The notes: generated by a model from the sequence alone, not told the origin. A DNA stretch of 34,405 nucleotides from Candidatus Wirthbacteria bacterium (GCA_903889905.1 CAISZI010000032.1:1-34405); one strand, 5' to 3'. Shown: positions 1 to 8,931, counted from the first letter of the stretch. Made by a program: numbers and translations.

Positions 1-35
1 AATCAAATCAATTTTAAAATAAAGACGGAGGCAAA

Positions 36-2378
36 ATGGCACCAATTCCCGCGCAAGGTGACGGCATGGATTTCAATTCAGAAGAGGCAATGCATCATGC
101 CAAACCAGCGCATCGCACCACTTCGGCGGCGTTGCGTAGTGCGTTACCAAACTGGGATTTCCTGAAATCTCTCTCGGGCAGTATCAATGGGCTGATTGTC
201 TGGATCATCGCCATCATGGTTTTCCTCACGCCTTTTGTTTTCGCGAGCTGGACTGTTGAGTACATGCGTTACAATAAAATGATGTTCGTTGCCTTTGGCA
301 CCGGCCTGGTCGTGATTCTGTGGGCCATCAAAATTATCCTCGACAAAGAACTTCGGCTGAAAAAAACTGTGCTCGACCTTCCTATCCTGGTCATGGTCGG
401 AGCCGGTGCTTTGGCCTTGCTGCTTTCCAAAGTGACCAGCCAGAGTTTGTGGGGCGACTTCCCCAACTTTGAAGACAGCTTTTTGTACTTTGTTGCCATT
501 ATCATTAACTTCTACGCGTTGATCAATGCCCTGCGTGGTGGTAAAGACTGGCTGCTGATGGTGGTCATGGTAATTGCCTCGAGCGCACTGCTCGCGGTGG
601 TGACCTTGCTCCAGTATTTCAAGATTTATCTGTTACCGTTTTCATCACTTTCGCATAGCCAGCTGTTTAGCCCGTTTGGAACCGTGTTTCAGGTCGGGTT
701 TTACCTCGCCGTGCTCGTACCCTTCGCCAGTGGTTTCCTGATTGGCAGCCTGAGCAACAAACGCTGGGTGCTTTCCGCCCTGGTTGCGGTCTTCATGGTG
801 GCCAGCTTTTTTGTCTTTGGTGTGATTGATTACTGGCCCGTGTGGCTAATTGCTTCCTTTGGCGTCCTGGTTTCGACCTTGATCAGCATTCCGGTGCTGG
901 GTAAAGCGAGTCGCAAATGGGCATTTTTGCCACTGATTTTGTTTGTGCTGACATTGTTTGTCTTCAAAGTTAACACCATTCGCGCCAAAATCGGTGTGAC
1001 TACCAATCCCGACAAACCTGTGGTGCTTGATGTTTCCGAATCCATGTCGATTGCTCAGCAGAGTCTGAACAAGTACGCATTTACCGGTGTTGGTCAGGGG
1101 AACTACGGTTACGCCTTCAAGCTTTTGCGTCCCGTGGAATTCAACCAACTCGCCGACTGGATTTTGAACTACAATCGCCCCTTCAACCAGTTCTTTATGG
1201 TGCTCACAACCATGGGGTTGGTGGGTGTGGCGGCGCTGTTGTTTTTCCTGGGAAAATTACTTTTGCTGGTGGTCAAGGCCGTGCTTAGCTACTCGTTGCA
1301 AAAGGATGCTGATCCTGCTGTGATTGGCCTGTTTGTCAGCCTCGCCAGCTATGTGCTGGTGCTGGTGCTGAGTTGGGAAACCATGCCACTGCAGCTCTTG
1401 TTCTGGATATTGCTGGTGCTGGCTGTTTATATCGGATTTGAACCTGATGTTTCTGGCATCACTGGTGACAAGGTTTTTGCTGTCAACATGGCAACTGATG
1501 GTGGCACCAAACAGCGTGATTTGCTTTCGATTGCCGTTGCCATCGGTTCCATCGCATTGGTCGCTTTTGTCTGCTTCAAATTGACGACGGTTTATCTGGT
1601 GGATATCAATTTGCGTCGCGCCATTGACTCTGGCAACGCCGGTGATACGAATGGTTCTCTCGCTTCCCAGAACAAGGTCGTCACCGACAATAATGCCACT
1701 GATTATGATTATCGTGGTGTTGCAATTCTGCTCCATAACCAGGGGATTGCCGCCGCGATTAGTCAGGACAATCAAGCGCAGCAACAGACCGATATCGAAC
1801 GCAAACGTGCCTACTTTACCGAGGCCGTCCGTTTTGCCCGTATCGCAGCCCAAAAGGGTGGGCTCGATTCAGAAAACTGGGAAGTGTTACTTGGCATCTA
1901 TTCAACCTTGTCTGACTATGGCATCACCAAAATCGACAATGTGCCGCTCAGCAATTTGATGGCTGATATCAATACACAGCTTTCCAACCTGACACCCACC
2001 GAAGTTGCCTGGCGCATCCGCATGGCTAACTACTATGTCAATCTGGGTGACACCGAAACCGGTGCTGCCGATACAGCGCTGACGCTTTTGCAGGCTGCCA
2101 ATTACCTCAAGAGCAACCTCGTCGACATCCATTACCTGGCCGCCAAAGACTTTGGTATCAAGAAAGACTACACCAATGCCCTGGTTGAAGCCAATACCGC
2201 ATTACGTTCACTCGCTGCGGACAATGCCTGGACGACGGAACTCAATAAGTTGATTACAGATTGGAAGGCGGCTCAAGCCAAGGCTGGTACCGCGACGACT
2301 CCAGCTACGACTACGCCACCCACCACGCCTGCCGCGTCAACGACGACCACCACGCCTGGATTGACCACGACGAAGTAG
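36..2378 (+). CDS. O-antigen ligase (Wzy_C)-like membrane protein with C-terminal TPR region
   Basis: Polytopic inner-membrane protein of 780 residues. I count about 13 hydrophobic segments between residues ~50 and ~525. The loop after segment 9 carries a GVGQGNY motif followed by a Tyr/Asn-rich stretch and a 'GLVG' helix, as in the Wzy_C/WaaL ligase family. Residues ~555-740 are alpha-helical and TPR-like (Ala/Tyr/Leu spacing), and the last ~35 residues are a Thr/Pro-rich low-complexity tail. Family knowledge: such proteins transfer lipid-linked glycans to acceptors at the outer face of the membrane. In CPR genomes the ligase-plus-TPR form is common, and a role in surface protein or pilin glycosylation is inferred. 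The start is supported by GGAGG at 27-31, five bases before ATG. The upstream context is cut off by the window edge. The exact acceptor cannot be told from sequence. Confidence 0.8.
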   Translation: MAPIPAQGDGMDFNSEEAMHHAKPAHRTTSAALRSALPNWDFLKSLSGSINGLIVWIIAIMVFLTPFVFASWTVEYMRYNKMMFVAFGTGLVVILWAIKIILDKELRLKKTVLDLPILVMVGAGALALLLSKVTSQSLWGDFPNFEDSFLYFVAIIINFYALINALRGGKDWLLMVVMVIASSALLAVVTLLQYFKIYLLPFSSLSHSQLFSPFGTVFQVGFYLAVLVPFASGFLIGSLSNKRWVLSALVAVFMVASFFVFGVIDYWPVWLIASFGVLVSTLISIPVLGKASRKWAFLPLILFVLTLFVFKVNTIRAKIGVTTNPDKPVVLDVSESMSIAQQSLNKYAFTGVGQGNYGYAFKLLRPVEFNQLADWILNYNRPFNQFFMVLTTMGLVGVAALLFFLGKLLLLVVKAVLSYSLQKDADPAVIGLFVSLASYVLVLVLSWETMPLQLLFWILLVLAVYIGFEPDVSGITGDKVFAVNMATDGGTKQRDLLSIAVAIGSIALVAFVCFKLTTVYLVDINLRRAIDSGNAGDTNGSLASQNKVVTDNNATDYDYRGVAILLHNQGIAAAISQDNQAQQQTDIERKRAYFTEAVRFARIAAQKGGLDSENWEVLLGIYSTLSDYGITKIDNVPLSNLMADINTQLSNLTPTEVAWRIRMANYYVNLGDTETGAADTALTLLQAANYLKSNLVDIHYLAAKDFGIKKDYTNALVEANTALRSLAADNAWTTELNKLITDWKAAQAKAGTATTPATTTPPTTPAASTTTTTPGLTTTK

Positions 2379-2420
2379 CTTGAATAACTGTTGAGCATGA
2401 GACGCCATTTGTGCGATATT

Positions 2421-2452
2421 AAGAGCTGAATGAATTTCATTCAGCTCTTTTT
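2421..2452 (+). terminator. Rho-independent terminator after the ligase gene
   Basis: A perfect 13-bp stem (2421-2433 with 2437-2449) closes a 3-nt loop and runs into a short T tract (2448-2452). It lies 43 bp after the ligase stop and ends just before the Shine-Dalgarno sequence of the hexokinase gene. It should separate the two transcripts, or act as an attenuator if a promoter lies in 2380-2420. Confidence 0.8.
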
Positions 2453-2467
2453 ATACAAAGGAAGCCC

Positions 2468-3964
2468 ATGGGTTTATCCTCGGTGCTGAAGCAGGTGATC
2501 AAGGATGGGGTACTGCTCAATCTGGAGGTGCCGGAGCACTGCTCACGCGTGCGGGCGGAAGTGCAACGCTTTGCACAGGAGATGCGCACGAGCCGAGGTT
2601 CTCCGATCGATATTCCGCCGATGATTTATTCGGCGGTGCCGCTCGCTCCATCCACGCAGCGATCCTGTGCGAGCAATTTCAGCGTACTGATTTTGTCCAT
2701 TGGTGGCACCAACACCAATTTGCGCTGGATCACATCCCACGCTGGCGAGTTGCATTTGGAGGCACTTCCACTTGGACTGACGCCAGCCGACGCTCACTTT
2801 AACTCGCCCTGCAATGACAACCTGTCGCATGGTGCGCTGGAATTTGTGGAACCGATCGCCCAAAAAGTCCTGCGCTGGTTGACACAAATTCCACTGGCTC
2901 AATTTCCCCAGCATCTGGTGATCAGCTGGGGGTTTCCACAGCTCAATTATGCTCTGCCTAAAGCCAGCGGCATCACCGGGGCGATAGCTTGTGGCATGTC
3001 CAAAGGCCAGTCAGGTGTTGCAATTACCGACGCCCATATCGAAGAACTTTTTCGACAATTGCTTGCCGACCTTGCGAGTGGAAACGCCTGCATGGCTTTG
3101 CGTAAACCGTTGCAGCAACTGCGTATTTCCGTTCAGAACGACACGATCATGGCTGTACACCGCTATCTGGAAGCCGAAAATCGACAGAAGTTTCACAAAA
3201 TTGGTTTGATGATTTTGGGTACTGGCGTCAATGTTACGACTGCCGAACCGTTTGTGCTCGATCAGCGGGGTCGCGTACTTGAAGACAGTGAAGGGTTTGC
3301 CATGCATGCGGTACAACCGGAAGCGCGCAAACAGTCGGTCCAGGATTTCTGGATCTGTTACGAAGCAGGGCGTTTACAGGTCAGTGAAACCAGGGCCAAA
3401 TGTGACCGGCTGCACCCGGTGCGGGACAAGGGTATTGTCGCCGATATCGAAGAATTGGGACTGGGGGGCATTGGTTTTCCTCGTATTTTTGCCAACTTGA
3501 TTCGGGATTATATGCCGGCGGGAGAGCGCGTGCTGGAATTTGTACGGGAGGAAGTCGGGGAACTCAACGCACATCGGGTCTGTGACATCGCCAAAGCTAA
3601 GTTGATGCTGCAAAGCGACAGAATCACACCGGTACTTGCCGCCGAATTGCAGGAGTTGGCGCAGGTGACACTGTATCGTGGCATACTGCGAGCGGCGGAA
3701 GTGCTCTCTGCGGTCAGTTTGTATAGTGGACTTGGCCTGCACCAGGGAGAGCAAGCAGATGCCCTGGCGCTGGAGGGGAGCTTGTGGACAATCCCGGATT
3801 TCCAGACCGAGGTAGTACGGTTGTGGAACAAATTGCTGCAGAACGAGCTGGGTGAAGCCGGTCTGGAAAAATTAAATCTGGTGCTGCTCCATGAGGACGA
3901 TTATAATGCGAGCCTGATGGGACCAGCGTATTTTATCCGTCAATTTGATGCTGCGCGCCGTTGA
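2468..3964 (+). CDS. Eukaryotic-type hexokinase family protein
   Basis: Predicted ATP-dependent sugar kinase of the hexokinase family (Pfam Hexokinase_1/Hexokinase_2), phosphorylating a hexose such as glucose at C6. The order of motifs matches the family. A PMIYSAVP stretch (~51-58) corresponds to the 'MLPT' region. The phosphate loop LSIGGTNTN is at 76-84. WGFPQ (~154-158) corresponds to SFP. QNDT at 223-226 holds the expected catalytic base Asp225, and the second phosphate motif LGTGVN is at 250-255. A final LEGSLW matches the DGS-containing adenosine motif. At 498 residues it is near the size of a single eukaryotic hexokinase unit (~450-500) and larger than bacterial ROK glucokinases (~300). 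The Ser of SFP is Gly here. AAAGGAAG at 2457-2464 supports the ATG. The stop overlaps the next gene by 4 nt, so the two are probably co-transcribed. Confidence 0.78.
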   Translation: MGLSSVLKQVIKDGVLLNLEVPEHCSRVRAEVQRFAQEMRTSRGSPIDIPPMIYSAVPLAPSTQRSCASNFSVLILSIGGTNTNLRWITSHAGELHLEALPLGLTPADAHFNSPCNDNLSHGALEFVEPIAQKVLRWLTQIPLAQFPQHLVISWGFPQLNYALPKASGITGAIACGMSKGQSGVAITDAHIEELFRQLLADLASGNACMALRKPLQQLRISVQNDTIMAVHRYLEAENRQKFHKIGLMILGTGVNVTTAEPFVLDQRGRVLEDSEGFAMHAVQPEARKQSVQDFWICYEAGRLQVSETRAKCDRLHPVRDKGIVADIEELGLGGIGFPRIFANLIRDYMPAGERVLEFVREEVGELNAHRVCDIAKAKLMLQSDRITPVLAAELQELAQVTLYRGILRAAEVLSAVSLYSGLGLHQGEQADALALEGSLWTIPDFQTEVVRLWNKLLQNELGEAGLEKLNLVLLHEDDYNASLMGPAYFIRQFDAARR

Positions 3965-5466
3965 ATCCACACACCCGCTTTTTGACCCTGACGGCATTCA
4001 TCAGTGGCATGTCGATCATGGCCATTGAAATGTCTGCGTCCCGGCTGATGGCTCCGTATTTTGGCGCATCCGTTTTTGTTTGGACCAACCTGCTGGGCGT
4101 GATCATGATGGCACTTGCGTTAGGCTACTGGTGGGGCGGGAAGCTGGCGGACAAGCATCCAACGCCGACATTTCTCTATCGCCTGTTGCTGTTGGCAGCA
4201 CTGTTATTGCTTGGCTTACCGCTGGTGGCACCGTGGTTCATGAATTTCATGAGCAACGGTGTCCAGCAAGGTCAATATTCACTCGTGATCATGTCATTTG
4301 TGTCGAGTCTGGTCATCTTTGGAGTGCCATTTACAGTGCTGGGCATGGTAAGTCCGACGATCATCCGGCTGCTTTCGTCGGCTGTGAATGTTGCGGGCCA
4401 CACGGCGGGCAATGTTTACGCAGCATCCACGGTGGGCAGTATCCTGGGAACTTTTTTGCCAACGCTGGTGCTGGTGCCGTGGATTGGGACCAAACGCACG
4501 ATCATTTTGTTTGCCGTGATTTTGTTAATCCTCAGCTTGATTGGGTTGGGACGCAAAAAATGGTGGGTGGCACTGGGGCTGTTTGGCGTGATTTTTTGGC
4601 TCACTCCACCACAATACTTTGCCAGTGCCGACATTTTGTACCAAACCGAGACGCCGTATGCCTATGTCAAAGTGGTGAAGGATGATGCCGGTACCGTTTC
4701 ATTGCAGCAGGATGAGGGCTATGGCCTGCATTCGCTTTATCATCCCGATCAAGTCTGGACCGGCGGGTATTGGGACTACATGGCGCTGATGCCGTATCTG
4801 CAACCAGACAAGGTCAATCAGCGCGTGGCCGTGATCGGAGCGGCGGGTGGAACCGCTTATCGCATCCTGGCCAAGGAAGACGGCGAGGCTTTCAAGTTTA
4901 CGTTTACTGGTGCGGAGCTGGATCCGCAGGTTATCAAATTGTCGAAGCAGTACTTTGGGATGAATGAAATTCAACCGAATGTCGCCGCGCAGGACGGGCG
5001 AATTTGGATGAAGCAGACCGTTGGTGACTACGATATCATCTTTTTGGATGCTTACCACCAGATGTACATCCCACCGCAATTGTCGAGTCAGGAGTTTTTT
5101 GGCTTGGCTCGATCCAAGATGAGCGCAGGTGGCATATTTGTCATGAATATCAATTCACTGTTTGACGGGTCGGAAATATATCGCCGCATTGTGACGACGA
5201 TTCAGGCAGTTTGGCCCAAGGTTTGGGTACTCAAGGTGGGGAATGACAGTTACAACTTCTTGGTGCTGGCCACATCCAACACCGCTCTGGACTTTGGGCA
5301 AGCCATGGCGACGGTTCCAACCAAACTGCAGGATCTGGCCCGGAACGCCACCCAACAAACAACTCAGCCTCCACTTTTGAAGGCTGAGCTGATTACGGAC
5401 GACAAACCCCTTTCCGAAGTCCTGTTCGACAAGATGGTGGGGGAATGGCTGCTCAAGATTCTTTAG
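3961..5466 (+). CDS. Membrane-fused spermidine synthase-like protein
   Basis: Residues 1-~215 form about seven membrane helices with the motif EMSASRLMAPYFG near the N-terminus, typical of bacterial 'fused MFS/spermidine synthase' proteins. Residues ~225-501 form a Rossmann methyltransferase-like polyamine synthase domain. It has a glycine motif VIGAAGGTAYR (SAM/dcSAM site), the acidic residues GAELD, and FLDAYH followed by IPPQL, where the Asp is the family's catalytic residue. Soluble spermidine synthases usually have a second acidic residue after this Asp; here it is AYH, so the true reaction may not be spermidine synthesis. The start is TTG at 3961, overlapping the hexokinase TGA in a TTGA junction, which suggests translational coupling. 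An internal ATG (codon 17) is less likely because it would cut the first helix. Confidence 0.78.
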   Translation: MNPHTRFLTLTAFISGMSIMAIEMSASRLMAPYFGASVFVWTNLLGVIMMALALGYWWGGKLADKHPTPTFLYRLLLLAALLLLGLPLVAPWFMNFMSNGVQQGQYSLVIMSFVSSLVIFGVPFTVLGMVSPTIIRLLSSAVNVAGHTAGNVYAASTVGSILGTFLPTLVLVPWIGTKRTIILFAVILLILSLIGLGRKKWWVALGLFGVIFWLTPPQYFASADILYQTETPYAYVKVVKDDAGTVSLQQDEGYGLHSLYHPDQVWTGGYWDYMALMPYLQPDKVNQRVAVIGAAGGTAYRILAKEDGEAFKFTFTGAELDPQVIKLSKQYFGMNEIQPNVAAQDGRIWMKQTVGDYDIIFLDAYHQMYIPPQLSSQEFFGLARSKMSAGGIFVMNINSLFDGSEIYRRIVTTIQAVWPKVWVLKVGNDSYNFLVLATSNTALDFGQAMATVPTKLQDLARNATQQTTQPPLLKAELITDDKPLSEVLFDKMVGEWLLKIL

Positions 5467-5520
5467 CGAAATCAAATTGGTGACGGCGGGAACTGCTGTC
5501 TGCCACATGGTGTGGTCACG

Positions 5521-5643
5521 CTCAGCCGGTAGCCCTGGCAATCCTTATAAATGCTTGGCTTGTTTGATTTGTATGTTTACTAGGTTACTGTTTGTCAGTT
5601 GTTTGTTCCCGCGTTATTGCGGTTGCCAGGGCCACCGTCTGAG
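5521..5643. repeat. Imperfect 21-bp inverted repeat between convergent genes
   Basis: The arm at 5521-5541 is complementary to 5623-5643 at 19 of 21 positions, enclosing an ~81-nt T/G-rich segment. It lies in the 216-bp gap between the 3' ends of the spermidine-synthase-like gene and pgk. No T tract follows either arm, so it is not a standard terminator. It could be a two-way transcript end, a small miniature element or part of a structured RNA. Its core (CCGGTAGC...GGCAA) recalls the element inside lysS. No reading frame in this gap looks real. Confidence 0.6.
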
Positions 5644-5682
5644 CCGTTTGATAGCCCGTGGGTAAGCTTGCTTTTGGGAGTC

Positions 5683-6921
5683 TTACTTTTTGAATTTGGC
5701 GTAGCTGGCTTTGAGCATTTCGGTGGTAATCAGTTTTTTGCCAGCCAGCATTTTGAGGGTGGCGCCACCGGCAAGGCCAACGTGGGAGAACTGGTCGAGT
5801 TTGGCAAATTGCTTTGCCACGGTGACACTATCGCCGCCGCCAATCAACGAATAACCTTTGGAATTGGCGATGGCCTGGACGACGATTTTGGAACCCAGGG
5901 AGAATTCGGGATTTTCGTACATGCCGACCGGACCTTTGAGGTAAATGGTGGCGGCTTTGTTGATGACATCGGCATAATGTTTGGCCGACTCGGAACCAAT
6001 GTCGTAGATCATGTGCTGCGTCGGCAGTTCGCTTACTTTGATCTCCTGGCGTTTGCCATCGACTTCGATCGCAACATCAGTCGGGATGACGAATTTGTTC
6101 GGGTATTTGGTCAGGTATTCCTTGACCTGGGGTACCAGATCGAGTAGTTTTTGTTTGGCCAGAGAATCGGTTTCCTGCAGAAATTTCATCTTGGCACCCA
6201 AGTCATAGCCCTGGGCGACGAGGCAGACGTCGACAAACATGCCACCGACGAGGATGGAATCAACGCTGTCTTCCTGGAGTACTTTGTCGAGCAGGGAGAA
6301 ATAATCAAAGATTTTGGCTCCACCCAGGATCATGACATAGGGCCGTGCGGCCTCCTGGGCGGCTTTGGTGATACCTTCGACTTCGAGTAGATAGCGGCGG
6401 CCAATGATGTTGGGAATGCCCTGGAAACCGACCAAGCTGATGTGCTGGCGATGGGCGACGGTAAAGCAATTTTGGATAAAGTAATCAAACAGGGGTTGCA
6501 GCTCGCGCACCATGAGTGTATTTGAGTACTGGTCCAGATCGATTTCGAGCGTTTCTTCGGCCGAAAGGCGAACGTTGTCAAGCAGCATTATTTCACCATC
6601 CTTGAGGTTCTTGATTGCGCCCTGGACGCGACTATCGTGGACGCCGTCGACGTACATGACGGGCTTGCCAATGTAGGCACTGAGGAATTCGGCATGCTTG
6701 GCCATGTGCGTAAAGCTGGCTTTGCCGGGGCGGGCCTGGTGGCCAAAAGTGACGACACGGGCGCCTTTGTCGCTCAATTCTTTGAGTGTTTTGGCCGCTT
6801 CGAGCAGGCGTTGGTTGTCCATGAGTTGTTTGGTTTTTTTGTCATAGGGACTGTCGAGGTCAGAGCGCACCAGTACGGTTTTGCCCTTGAACTCGTAGTC
6901 GTCCATCGTGAGGTATGGCAT
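5683..6921 (-). CDS. pgk: Phosphoglycerate kinase, archaeal-like subtype
   Basis: Glycolytic phosphoglycerate kinase (1,3-bisphosphoglycerate + ADP to 3-phosphoglycerate + ATP), 412 residues, the usual length. Substrate-site landmarks are VRSDLDSP (18-25, for RVDxN), DNQRLL with Arg38, GHQARPG (60-66) and LLDNVRL (113-119). Later come LGGAKI, the GPVG motif, GGGDSVTVA (ATP site) and an AGGAT loop. The wording of several motifs (SHQxRPG-like, 'VDGV', AHRQxxSLVGF, the DIGxES stretch) resembles archaeal rather than canonical bacterial enzymes; this is from memory of the family. The start at 6921 is preferred over a longer reading to 7071, because AAAGGAG (6927-6933) sits 5 nt upstream and the longer form would run 140 bp into nadK. 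It is the last gene of the gap-nadK-pgk operon. Confidence 0.92.
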   Translation of the reverse strand: MPYLTMDDYEFKGKTVLVRSDLDSPYDKKTKQLMDNQRLLEAAKTLKELSDKGARVVTFGHQARPGKASFTHMAKHAEFLSAYIGKPVMYVDGVHDSRVQGAIKNLKDGEIMLLDNVRLSAEETLEIDLDQYSNTLMVRELQPLFDYFIQNCFTVAHRQHISLVGFQGIPNIIGRRYLLEVEGITKAAQEAARPYVMILGGAKIFDYFSLLDKVLQEDSVDSILVGGMFVDVCLVAQGYDLGAKMKFLQETDSLAKQKLLDLVPQVKEYLTKYPNKFVIPTDVAIEVDGKRQEIKVSELPTQHMIYDIGSESAKHYADVINKAATIYLKGPVGMYENPEFSLGSKIVVQAIANSKGYSLIGGGDSVTVAKQFAKLDQFSHVGLAGGATLKMLAGKKLITTEMLKASYAKFKK

Positions 6922-6931
6922 GGGAACTCCT

Positions 6932-7789
6932 TTAGTTGAGAAAATTGAGTTTGGATTTAATCTGGGTATAGAAATCATCGTCAAATTTGGTGGACGCCAG
7001 CCGTAGTTTGACTTTGGCGGCCTGGATATCCAGCACTTCGTGGGCTTCCAGATCTTCGGTAAACTGGCCATCAGCGATCACCATGAGGCGTTCGGACTTG
7101 ATGCCGGTTTTGATCGTGATTTTGGCAGTAGAGGGCAGGACCATGGACCGGTTGAACAACGAATGCGGACAAACGGGTGTGATGATGATGCTATCGAGTT
7201 TGGGATGCACCAATGGACCGCCGGCCGAGAGCGAATACGCAGTGGATCCGGTAGAGGTCGCAATAATCAAGCCGTCCGTACTGAAGGTTTTGAGCGGCTC
7301 TCCATCCACCAGCATTTCGATTGACGTCAGCCGTGCCCGACGCACCGACGTGATGACAATTTCGTTGAGCGCACTCAGATTGCCTGGGCGTTTTTGAATT
7401 ATGGCATCCAGCATCAGGCGAGAGTCTACGGCAATGGTTTGGGTGGTTTTGAAATGTTGCAAAGCCGCACAGACATTGGCGGGTTTGAGGTGCATCATAA
7501 ACGACACGCGACCAGCCGAGACAGGCAGCAGCGGAAGTTTGAGCTTGGCAAAAAGCCGGGCAGCCCGGAGCAGTGTGCCGTCACCGCCAACGACCACGAT
7601 CAGATCCACTTGGGCCGCGGCAATTTGAGTGGCATGGGTATCGCCGCGGTCGTCGTTTTCCTTGTCTTTGGATTCGTAGCAGCAGGTGACGGTCTTGATC
7701 TGGTGAGTAGCACACCAGGCAAGAATTTCAGCTGCGGTTTTGGTCGATTGCGGCTTGGTCTGGTTATAAAAAACGGCGATTTTGAGCAT
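6932..7789 (-). CDS. nadK: NAD kinase
   Basis: Phosphorylates NAD+ to NADP+ in the cytoplasm. It has the family's GGDGT motif at 68-72, the NE pair at 142-143 (ALNEIVI), and the DGLIIATSTGSTAYSLSAGG block that binds NAD. The usual NxGxLGFL segment is SAGRVSFM here, a mild divergence. Length (285) is normal. The stop lies 10 bp before the pgk start and overlaps its ribosome-binding site region; the start is 5 bp after the upstream gene's stop with only a weak Shine-Dalgarno, consistent with translational coupling in one operon. Its position between gap and pgk ties NADP supply to glycolysis. Confidence 0.93.
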   Translation of the reverse strand: MLKIAVFYNQTKPQSTKTAAEILAWCATHQIKTVTCCYESKDKENDDRGDTHATQIAAAQVDLIVVVGGDGTLLRAARLFAKLKLPLLPVSAGRVSFMMHLKPANVCAALQHFKTTQTIAVDSRLMLDAIIQKRPGNLSALNEIVITSVRRARLTSIEMLVDGEPLKTFSTDGLIIATSTGSTAYSLSAGGPLVHPKLDSIIITPVCPHSLFNRSMVLPSTAKITIKTGIKSERLMVIADGQFTEDLEAHEVLDIQAAKVKLRLASTKFDDDFYTQIKSKLNFLN

Positions 7790-7794
7790 GGCAG

Positions 7795-8925
7795 TTATTC
7801 CGTAACCTGATAAGGCTGGCCGCTGCTGAGCGTGGCGGTCAGAAGAAAGCTCTTGCCGGTGAGCGAAGTGTAAATATACGGGGTGGCAGTGTTGGAATCG
7901 AGTGGCAATTTGGCGAGATAAAGCGGTGTTAACTTCTGGGTCAGCATGTCGTCTTTGCCATTAAGCTCGAGGCGGCTCGCGATCGGGTATTGCTGATTAT
8001 TGGAATTATAAAATTTGTGCAGCGCGGTTTGGATGGCGTTTAAATCCCGCTGGCGCTGCTGATCCGTCGAGGGCAGGCTGGTGTTGATATAGGCAGGTGG
8101 TTGTTTGTGAAAAATAAGCAGCATGGACAGGCCGCCCGCGGCACAGACAATCAGGATCAGGCAAAACGTGATCCAGGCGGCTTTGGGCACTTTTTTGTAC
8201 TGGCCTTTGACTTGTTTGATGCGCGTGCTCAATCCCGGCCCAGTGGTGACCAGGCGGCGCGCTTTGGGCAGGCGGAAAAATTTAAATTTGCGCTGTGGTT
8301 TGGCGCGTGCGACTGGCTTTTGGGGGCCGAAACGGGCAGCGTATTCACTGTCGATAAAGCCGAGTGGCTGGGGTGCAGGCAGAGGATTGGGTGCAATCGG
8401 GGCGGGTGGAGGCGGTGGTTGGGGATAATAATAACCGGCTGGCGGGTTTTGTGGCTGCGGCATGGGTTGTGGCTGTTGCGGATAGCTGGTGGGTTGGCCT
8501 TGTGGTGGTGGTTGAGGATAGTAGTAACCCGGCGGTGGTGGCGGACGCTGCTGATTGGGATTGGGGATATAATATTGCGGCGGAGCTGGTTGCTGCACGG
8601 GCTGCGGGCTGGCCGGTGGCCGATAGTATTGCAGCTGGGGTTGAGGTTGAGCATGTTGTGGCTGACTGGCTTGCTGCTGTGGATATTGCTGTCCAGGTTG
8701 CGGCTGCCGCGGTGGCAGTGAACCAATCGCCGGAGGTACGCCATGCTGACGGATGAAACTCAAGGGCGGCCGACTGGGCGGTTGCTGTCCGGGCTGATGC
8801 GATGGCGGATGCCCTTGTCCACGGTTGTAGACAACTCCAGAAGGAGGCACCCCATGGCTGGGATGCCTCGCTTGATCTGGAACGGCTGGAGTTGGATTTA
8901 CGTTTTGTTTGGGATCGTCGGACAC
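7795..8925 (-). CDS. Pro/Gln-rich single-pass protein with pseudopilin-like C-terminus
   Basis: 376 residues. Residues 1-~200 are extremely rich in Pro, Gln and Tyr, with a repeated GYYYPQPPP unit occurring twice and several YYxP blocks. A basic stretch follows (~205-245, KPQRKFKFF...), then one membrane helix at ~251-272. The last ~95 residues resemble the periplasmic part of GspG-type pseudopilins (RDLNAIQTAL...FYNSNNQQYP). No standard prepilin cleavage site is seen. With the positive-inside rule, the Pro-rich half would be cytoplasmic and the pilin-like half outside. The start is GTG, 6 bp after the gap stop, without a clear Shine-Dalgarno. The function is unknown; a scaffold or surface-assembly role is a guess. 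It is co-transcribed with gap, nadK and pgk. Confidence 0.75.
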   Translation of the reverse strand: MSDDPKQNVNPTPAVPDQARHPSHGVPPSGVVYNRGQGHPPSHQPGQQPPSRPPLSFIRQHGVPPAIGSLPPRQPQPGQQYPQQQASQPQHAQPQPQLQYYRPPASPQPVQQPAPPQYYIPNPNQQRPPPPPGYYYPQPPPQGQPTSYPQQPQPMPQPQNPPAGYYYPQPPPPPAPIAPNPLPAPQPLGFIDSEYAARFGPQKPVARAKPQRKFKFFRLPKARRLVTTGPGLSTRIKQVKGQYKKVPKAAWITFCLILIVCAAGGLSMLLIFHKQPPAYINTSLPSTDQQRQRDLNAIQTALHKFYNSNNQQYPIASRLELNGKDDMLTQKLTPLYLAKLPLDSNTATPYIYTSLTGKSFLLTATLSSGQPYQVTE

Positions 8926-8931
8926 GAGGTG

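Noticed and set aside
6921-7071. N-terminal extension of PGK
   Set aside because: It overlaps nadK by 140 bp, is not PGK-like, and AAAGGAG marks the start at 6921.
8101-8756. Long Trp/Gly/Val-rich + strand frames
   Set aside because: They are mirror images of the CCN/CAN-rich codons of the Pro/Gln-rich gene on the other strand.
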